From Burkholderiaceae bacterium (GTDB taxonomy: Bacteria > Pseudomonadota > Gammaproteobacteria > Burkholderiales > Burkholderiaceae_A), in the NCBI GenBank assembly GCA_018882795.1, contig VERJ01000005.1:1-64000 (forward strand): 64,000 nucleotides of DNA, in the 5' to 3' direction. Under the pieces are notes generated by a model, which saw only the letters and a list, made by a program, of their open reading frames with translations, searched no databases and was not told the DNA's origin. The translations under genes and the position numbers were made by a program. Below, piece after piece: positions 60,127 to 64,000 of the stretch; position 1 is the stretch's first letter; each line of letters starts with the position of its first letter.

Positions 60127-61284
60127 TCAGATTGCACGCAGGCCCTCCACAATCCGCACGCGGGCCGAGCGTACCGCAGGCACAGCCGCTGCAATCAACC
60201 CCACGAGTAAAGCCAGTAGCAGCTGAATCACCGTGGTCTGCGAGGAGACCTCAAAGACAGGAAACAATGTGCCCACACTCTGAACAAAGGCCGCAGCGGC
60301 AGGAAAGGTTGCGGCAGCCCCGATGACACCACCGAGTGTTGCGAGCATGAGTGATTCACCCACAATCAGGCCGGCCACAAAGAGAGGAGAGAAACCAAGA
60401 GCCTTCAATGTGGCGTATTCCGCAGTCCGCTCCCGCGCCGTCATGGCCATGGTGTTGGCCATCACCGCCATGATGATCAGGATCACCACATAGGAGACCA
60501 CTTGAATGGCCAGCACAATGGCCTCGATCATGGCAACAAAGCCCAGCTGAAAGGCCTTCTCGGTCTCAGTCAATGTTTCGTAAGCAGAGTTCTTAAAAAG
60601 CCCATCAATCTGCACACTGATCTCTGCCGCGCGATCCGCCTCTTCGATCTGGACAATGAACACCCCTGTGGCATTGGCCACGCGTGGCAGCCCGCGTCTA
60701 CGGGCCTCTTCGTTGAGATATTCCCAATGAAAAAACATCTGAGCCGTGTCGGTTGCGGGCTTGCGACCATCGTAGATCCCCATCACCTGAAACTCCCAGT
60801 CACCGGGATAGATTGTGCCCTTGAGCGTGATCATGTCACCGACTCGAAGGCCGTGGGTATTGGCGATCTTTCTCCCCACCACGGCCCCGCGTCGATCCTT
60901 CAGAAATGCAGTGCGCTCTGCCTCTGGCAGAACATATTCGGGATAGAGCGCAAGATAGGATTCCGCCTGAATGGCAAACTGCGGAAAGAAATTTTTGGGT
61001 TCTTTGTAAATCCCGCCAAACCAGTTGGCCCAGGAGAGTCGGTCCACGCCATCAACCTGCCGAATCCGATCTGCATGCGAAATCGGTAACGGAAACACCA
61101 GCGAAATTGCATTGCGTGTAATCAGACGTGCATTCGAAGACCCTTCCGCTCCGGCATACCAGGCACTCACGACGGTGGAGAGCAGACCAAAGGCCAGCGT
61201 AGCTACAATGAGCCCAAGCAGCGTGAGCAAGGAGCGGCCCTTGTGTCGCCAAACATTGCGAAACAGCAGATTCAGAATCAGCAT
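60127..61284 (-). CDS. ABC transporter permease (FtsX/MacB family), first of two
   Basis: 385 residues with the same layout as its neighbour: NLLFRNVWRHKGRSLLTLLG at the start, periplasmic domain, and AEYATLKALGFSPLFVAGLI in the FtsX domain. Begins 41 bases after the ATPase gene. Pair of DevC-like permeases, consistent with a heterodimer. Confidence 0.88.
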   Translation of the reverse strand: MLILNLLFRNVWRHKGRSLLTLLGLIVATLAFGLLSTVVSAWYAGAEGSSNARLITRNAISLVFPLPISHADRIRQVDGVDRLSWANWFGGIYKEPKNFFPQFAIQAESYLALYPEYVLPEAERTAFLKDRRGAVVGRKIANTHGLRVGDMITLKGTIYPGDWEFQVMGIYDGRKPATDTAQMFFHWEYLNEEARRRGLPRVANATGVFIVQIEEADRAAEISVQIDGLFKNSAYETLTETEKAFQLGFVAMIEAIVLAIQVVSYVVILIIMAVMANTMAMTARERTAEYATLKALGFSPLFVAGLIVGESLMLATLGGVIGAAATFPAAAAFVQSVGTLFPVFEVSSQTTVIQLLLALLVGLIAAAVPAVRSARVRIVEGLRAI

Positions 61285-61325
61285 CTTTTTCAGTTCGACA
61301 TCACACTCAGCAAGGCGCCTATTGC

Positions 61326-62009
61326 CTAGCCTGAATGATCAGCATCGCGCTCCAATTGGCCTTTCTCAAGATGTACGATGGCCTTGGCGTGCTCGGCAGC
61401 CTTGGGATCATGGGTCACCATCAGGATGGTCTTGCCCATGTCTTGATTTAGGCGCTCCAGCATGTCCAGGATATCCTGGGCCGACTGACGATCCAGGTCT
61501 CCGGTCGGCTCATCGGCCACAATCAGTTTGGGATCCGTGATCAAGGCACGCGCGATTGCCACCCGCTGCTGCTGGCCACCGGAGAGCTCATTGGGCGTGT
61601 GATCCATACGATCCGCCAAGCCCACGGTCTTTAACGCTTCGGTGACGCGGGCCTTTTTCTCCGATTCCGACAGCGAGGTCAGCTGCAGCGGCAGGGCCAC
61701 ATTCTCAAAAGCAGTCAGTACTGGGATCAGATTGTAGAACTGGAAAATAAACCCAACATTGGCGGCTCGCCAACGGGCGAGCTCGGACTCTGAGAGTTTG
61801 GTGATGTCGCGGCCGTCAATGATGATCTCGCCTTGATCCGGCCGATCAATACCGGCGATTAAATTCAGCAATGTGCTTTTACCCGAGCCCGAGGGGCCCA
61901 TCAAGGCAAGAAATTCACCATGATGTATGTTCAGGCTCAGGTCCTGCAACACCGGCACCTGCTGGTCGCCACGCCGGTAGCTCTTGCCCACATGACGCAG
62001 CTCGATCAT
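61326..62009 (-). CDS. ABC transporter ATPase (LolD/MacB type)
   Basis: 227 residues. Walker [13 protein letters not shown], signature [15 protein letters not shown], Walker [13 protein letters not shown], switch His in [12 protein letters not shown]. The only ATPase of this operon, so it probably drives all three permeases or alternates between them. Start overlaps the adaptor gene by 4 bases. Confidence 0.94.
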   Translation of the reverse strand: MIELRHVGKSYRRGDQQVPVLQDLSLNIHHGEFLALMGPSGSGKSTLLNLIAGIDRPDQGEIIIDGRDITKLSESELARWRAANVGFIFQFYNLIPVLTAFENVALPLQLTSLSESEKKARVTEALKTVGLADRMDHTPNELSGGQQQRVAIARALITDPKLIVADEPTGDLDRQSAQDILDMLERLNQDMGKTILMVTHDPKAAEHAKAIVHLEKGQLERDADHSG

Positions 62010-63166
62010 TGGGCAACGATTTTCACGCGCTGACCATCCTGAAGTCGGCCAGGGCGAATCACGACGCGCTGGCCCGGCTTGAGATTCTCCACAGGAACGA
62101 GATCGGATGCGCTTGAATGAGATGACGTTGTTGCTGATGTTGTTGCTGACGCCGCCGTTGGTATGGTGAGCTGTATTTTTTTTAAACGCTCACCTTCCAC
62201 GAGATAAACCCAAAGCCTGCCTGCTTCCTCCACGACTGCCTGACGACTGACCGCGACAATTGGCTTGCGCTCCGCTTCAGAAAGAGGCCGCTCTAGAAAG
62301 ACCACTTTGGCCGACATATCAGGCAGCACACGGAGATCGATTGCATCAAAACGAATCTTGACCAACCGTGTTGCCTTGGATCGATCAATGGTGGGCACCA
62401 TGCGGGCAATCGATCCCGCAAAGCGCTCACCTGGCAGAGCATCAAGTCCGATCTCGGCGGGCTGGCCGATTTTTAGGCGACCAATATTCGATTCAGAAAC
62501 ATCGGTCTCAACCTCTAGCGTGGACATATCGGCGATGGTGACCACCGCGCCCTTCGAATCCGCTGCTGAAGAAAAAGGGGTGATGTTGTCCCCCACATTG
62601 GCATTCTTGGTGAGTACCACGGCATCAAAAGGTGCACGAATTTCAGTCTGCGCAAGATTGGCCTGGGCCACTTTTTCTGCTGCCTGCGCAGCAGCCAGTC
62701 CCGCGCGAGCCTTGTTCCATCGGGCTATTGCTGCATCGTGGGAAGACGAAGAAATAAACTTCTGCGCCAGGAGCTGTTCACTGCGCCGGAAATTCTGCTC
62801 AGTCTCTGCCAGCTCGGCCTGAGCCACACCCACCTGAGCACTGGCCTGCTCTAGCTGGGCCCGCACATCGCGACTCTCGAGCCGGGCCACCAATTCACCA
62901 GCTTTGATCACCGACCCCTCGGCAACGCCCAGCCACTCCAGCCTACCGGTCGCTTTCGATGAGAGCGAGGCCTTGCGTTGGGCCACGACATAGCCGGTCG
63001 CGTTTAACACCGAGATGGTCTGGGAAGGGAACGCCTGCACAACCGGGGTTGTTTGGACCTTTTCCGCTGAGCCGCCCCACCAGAAAATCGCGGCGATGAT
63101 CAGCAAACCTGCAAGCAGACCAAGCTTCCAGAGTCGTAAAAGCCCTGATAACCACGATGCAGCCAT
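62006..63166 (-). CDS. Periplasmic adaptor (HlyD/RND-type membrane fusion protein)
   Basis: 386 residues from ATG 63166, the start directly before the anchor (LGLLAGLLIIAAIFWW); a TTG at 63223 would add 19 residues. Half-lipoyl motif LEWLGVAEGSVIKAGELVARL, a long coiled coil (~100-165), second half-lipoyl (IRAPFDAVVLTKNANVGD) and barrel domains. First gene of the five-gene exporter operon, divergent from the dienelactone hydrolase gene. Confidence 0.9.
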   Translation of the reverse strand: MAASWLSGLLRLWKLGLLAGLLIIAAIFWWGGSAEKVQTTPVVQAFPSQTISVLNATGYVVAQRKASLSSKATGRLEWLGVAEGSVIKAGELVARLESRDVRAQLEQASAQVGVAQAELAETEQNFRRSEQLLAQKFISSSSHDAAIARWNKARAGLAAAQAAEKVAQANLAQTEIRAPFDAVVLTKNANVGDNITPFSSAADSKGAVVTIADMSTLEVETDVSESNIGRLKIGQPAEIGLDALPGERFAGSIARMVPTIDRSKATRLVKIRFDAIDLRVLPDMSAKVVFLERPLSEAERKPIVAVSRQAVVEEAGRLWVYLVEGERLKKIQLTIPTAASATTSATTSSHSSASDLVPVENLKPGQRVVIRPGRLQDGQRVKIVAQ

Positions 63167-63241
63167 ATTTGTTAAGGTTTTATCTATTGAAACCCTTGAT
63201 CTTACGGGGAATTTTCCGGCCAACCAAAGGAGCCCAACGCA

Positions 63242-63940
63242 ATGACCAAATCATGGATTTCAATCTCCAACGATAGCGGTGAGCGTTTCGATGCCTATCT
63301 CAGCCTGCCGCCCACGGGCAAGGGTCCAGGGCTGGTGGTGATTCAGGAAATTTTCGGTGTCAACGAGCACATCCGGGCGGTGGCCGATCAGTATGCGGCC
63401 GATGGCTACACCGTCATTGCACCCGATATTTTCTGGCGCAGCTCACCAAGGCTTGAACTGGGCTATGACCAGCAGGGATTTGATCGGGGCCTGGCGCTGC
63501 TTGCTGAGATGCACCTGGATGCGGCTGCAAAAGATCTGCGCGCCACGGTCGCCACGCTGCGCAGCCATGCTGCATGCACGGGCAGCGTGGGTTCAGTCGG
63601 CTACTGCATGGGCGGGCTGCTCAGTTTTATTGCCGCCGCAGAGGCCAATGTAGACACCGCGGTCTGCTACTACGGCGGTGGCATCCACAATCATCTAGAC
63701 CGGGCGAAGAAGATCAAATGCCCAGTGCTCTTTCACTTTGCCGATAAAGATGCCTACATTCCACCAGAGGCTGTGCAGGCAGTGCACAAGGCCATGGGAG
63801 ATCGTGAGAATGTCCGCATCTTGCTGCATGCGGGTGTGGACCACGGCTTTAACTGCTGGCGCAGGCCGGCCTGGCATCAGGTCACCGCGGCACGTGCACG
63901 CGGTCAGAGCCTGGTGCATTTGTCTGAAACACTGAAGTAA
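63242..63940 (+). CDS. Dienelactone hydrolase family protein
   Basis: 232 residues, normal for the family. The Cys nucleophile elbow is GYCMGG (in VGSVGYCMGGLLSF), with the catalytic His in GVDHGFNCW and the Asp in HFADKDAYIP. The Cys nucleophile places it with true carboxymethylenebutenolidases, though many members have other or unknown substrates. Soluble, no signal peptide. It is followed without gap by the start of a transporter gene. Confidence 0.93.
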   Translation: MTKSWISISNDSGERFDAYLSLPPTGKGPGLVVIQEIFGVNEHIRAVADQYAADGYTVIAPDIFWRSSPRLELGYDQQGFDRGLALLAEMHLDAAAKDLRATVATLRSHAACTGSVGSVGYCMGGLLSFIAAAEANVDTAVCYYGGGIHNHLDRAKKIKCPVLFHFADKDAYIPPEAVQAVHKAMGDRENVRILLHAGVDHGFNCWRRPAWHQVTAARARGQSLVHLSETLK

Positions 63941-64000
63941 GTGTCGTCCTTCGCGCTGGCGCTAGTGCTGACGGCTGCGGTCTGCCACGCCGGATGGAAC
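63941..64000 (+). CDS. EamA/DMT-type transporter, N-terminal fragment
   Basis: Twenty codons from GTG 63941, directly after the preceding stop, running off the window end. The peptide SSFALALVLTAAVCHAGWN matches the first membrane segment of EamA-family transporters (HAGWN is typical). Too short for more than a family guess. Confidence 0.6.
   Translation, partial: MSSFALALVLTAAVCHAGWN

Overview
The window reads as a chromosomal segment of a betaproteobacterium, most likely Burkholderiales. I base this on the hemC-hemD-hemX-hemY cluster, an E3 subunit with its own lipoyl domain beside a homodimeric aceE, a fused indolepyruvate ferredoxin oxidoreductase, the Bug/TctC binding protein and the moderately high GC. 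No genus is claimed. Coding density is high. No gene-free stretch exceeds 300 bases; the longest gaps (about 150 to 245 bases, at 8917-9071, 37260-37454, 50977-51160 and 56160-56401) are described below or look like ordinary promoter space.

Layout. 1-3199: branched-chain amino acid (Liv) ABC transporter, whose last ATPase is fused to an N-terminal hemerythrin domain. 3240-8916 (minus): serS, rarA, lolA, ftsK. 9072-10576: trxB and an Smr-domain gene. 10757-14389: a 1210-residue repeat protein resembling secreted DUF5801-type proteins. 14491-19246: PII, NAD synthetase and soluble pyrophosphatase on the minus strand, head to head with a membrane H+-pyrophosphatase. 19293-22951 (minus): haem genes hemC-D-X-Y, divergent from argH. 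24479-31199: a TRAP transporter whose permease genes adjoin indolepyruvate ferredoxin oxidoreductase. 31276-37259 (minus): pyruvate dehydrogenase aceE-aceF-lpd, divergent from a FixL/FixJ-like two-component pair (37455-40495).

40552-41573: tRNA-Arg(ACG) whose last 36 bases are repeated 944 bases downstream, bracketing one TauE/SafE-like permease gene with no integrase. 41722-46446: accessory genes (two secreted alpha/beta hydrolases, PaiB-like protein, nitronate monooxygenase, Bug-type binding protein). 46508-47802 (minus): a stress group (universal stress protein, Hsp20, ribosome hibernation factor). 47868-50976 (minus): a MacAB-type exporter. 51161-56159: cutA, then the glyoxylate shunt genes aceB and aceA (minus) separated by alkA-like and rlmJ (plus). 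56402-63166 (minus): a second exporter with one adaptor, one ATPase and three FtsX-type permeases. 63242-64000: dienelactone hydrolase and the first codons of an EamA-type transporter.

Four features deserve most attention: the hemerythrin-LivF fusion; ~50-bp repeat elements lying in frame, in both orientations, within the lipoyl-domain linkers of aceF and lpd; a shared operator-like sequence upstream of both aceE/sensor kinase and aceA, which would tie pyruvate oxidation to the glyoxylate shunt; and the integrase-less tRNA-flanked islet.
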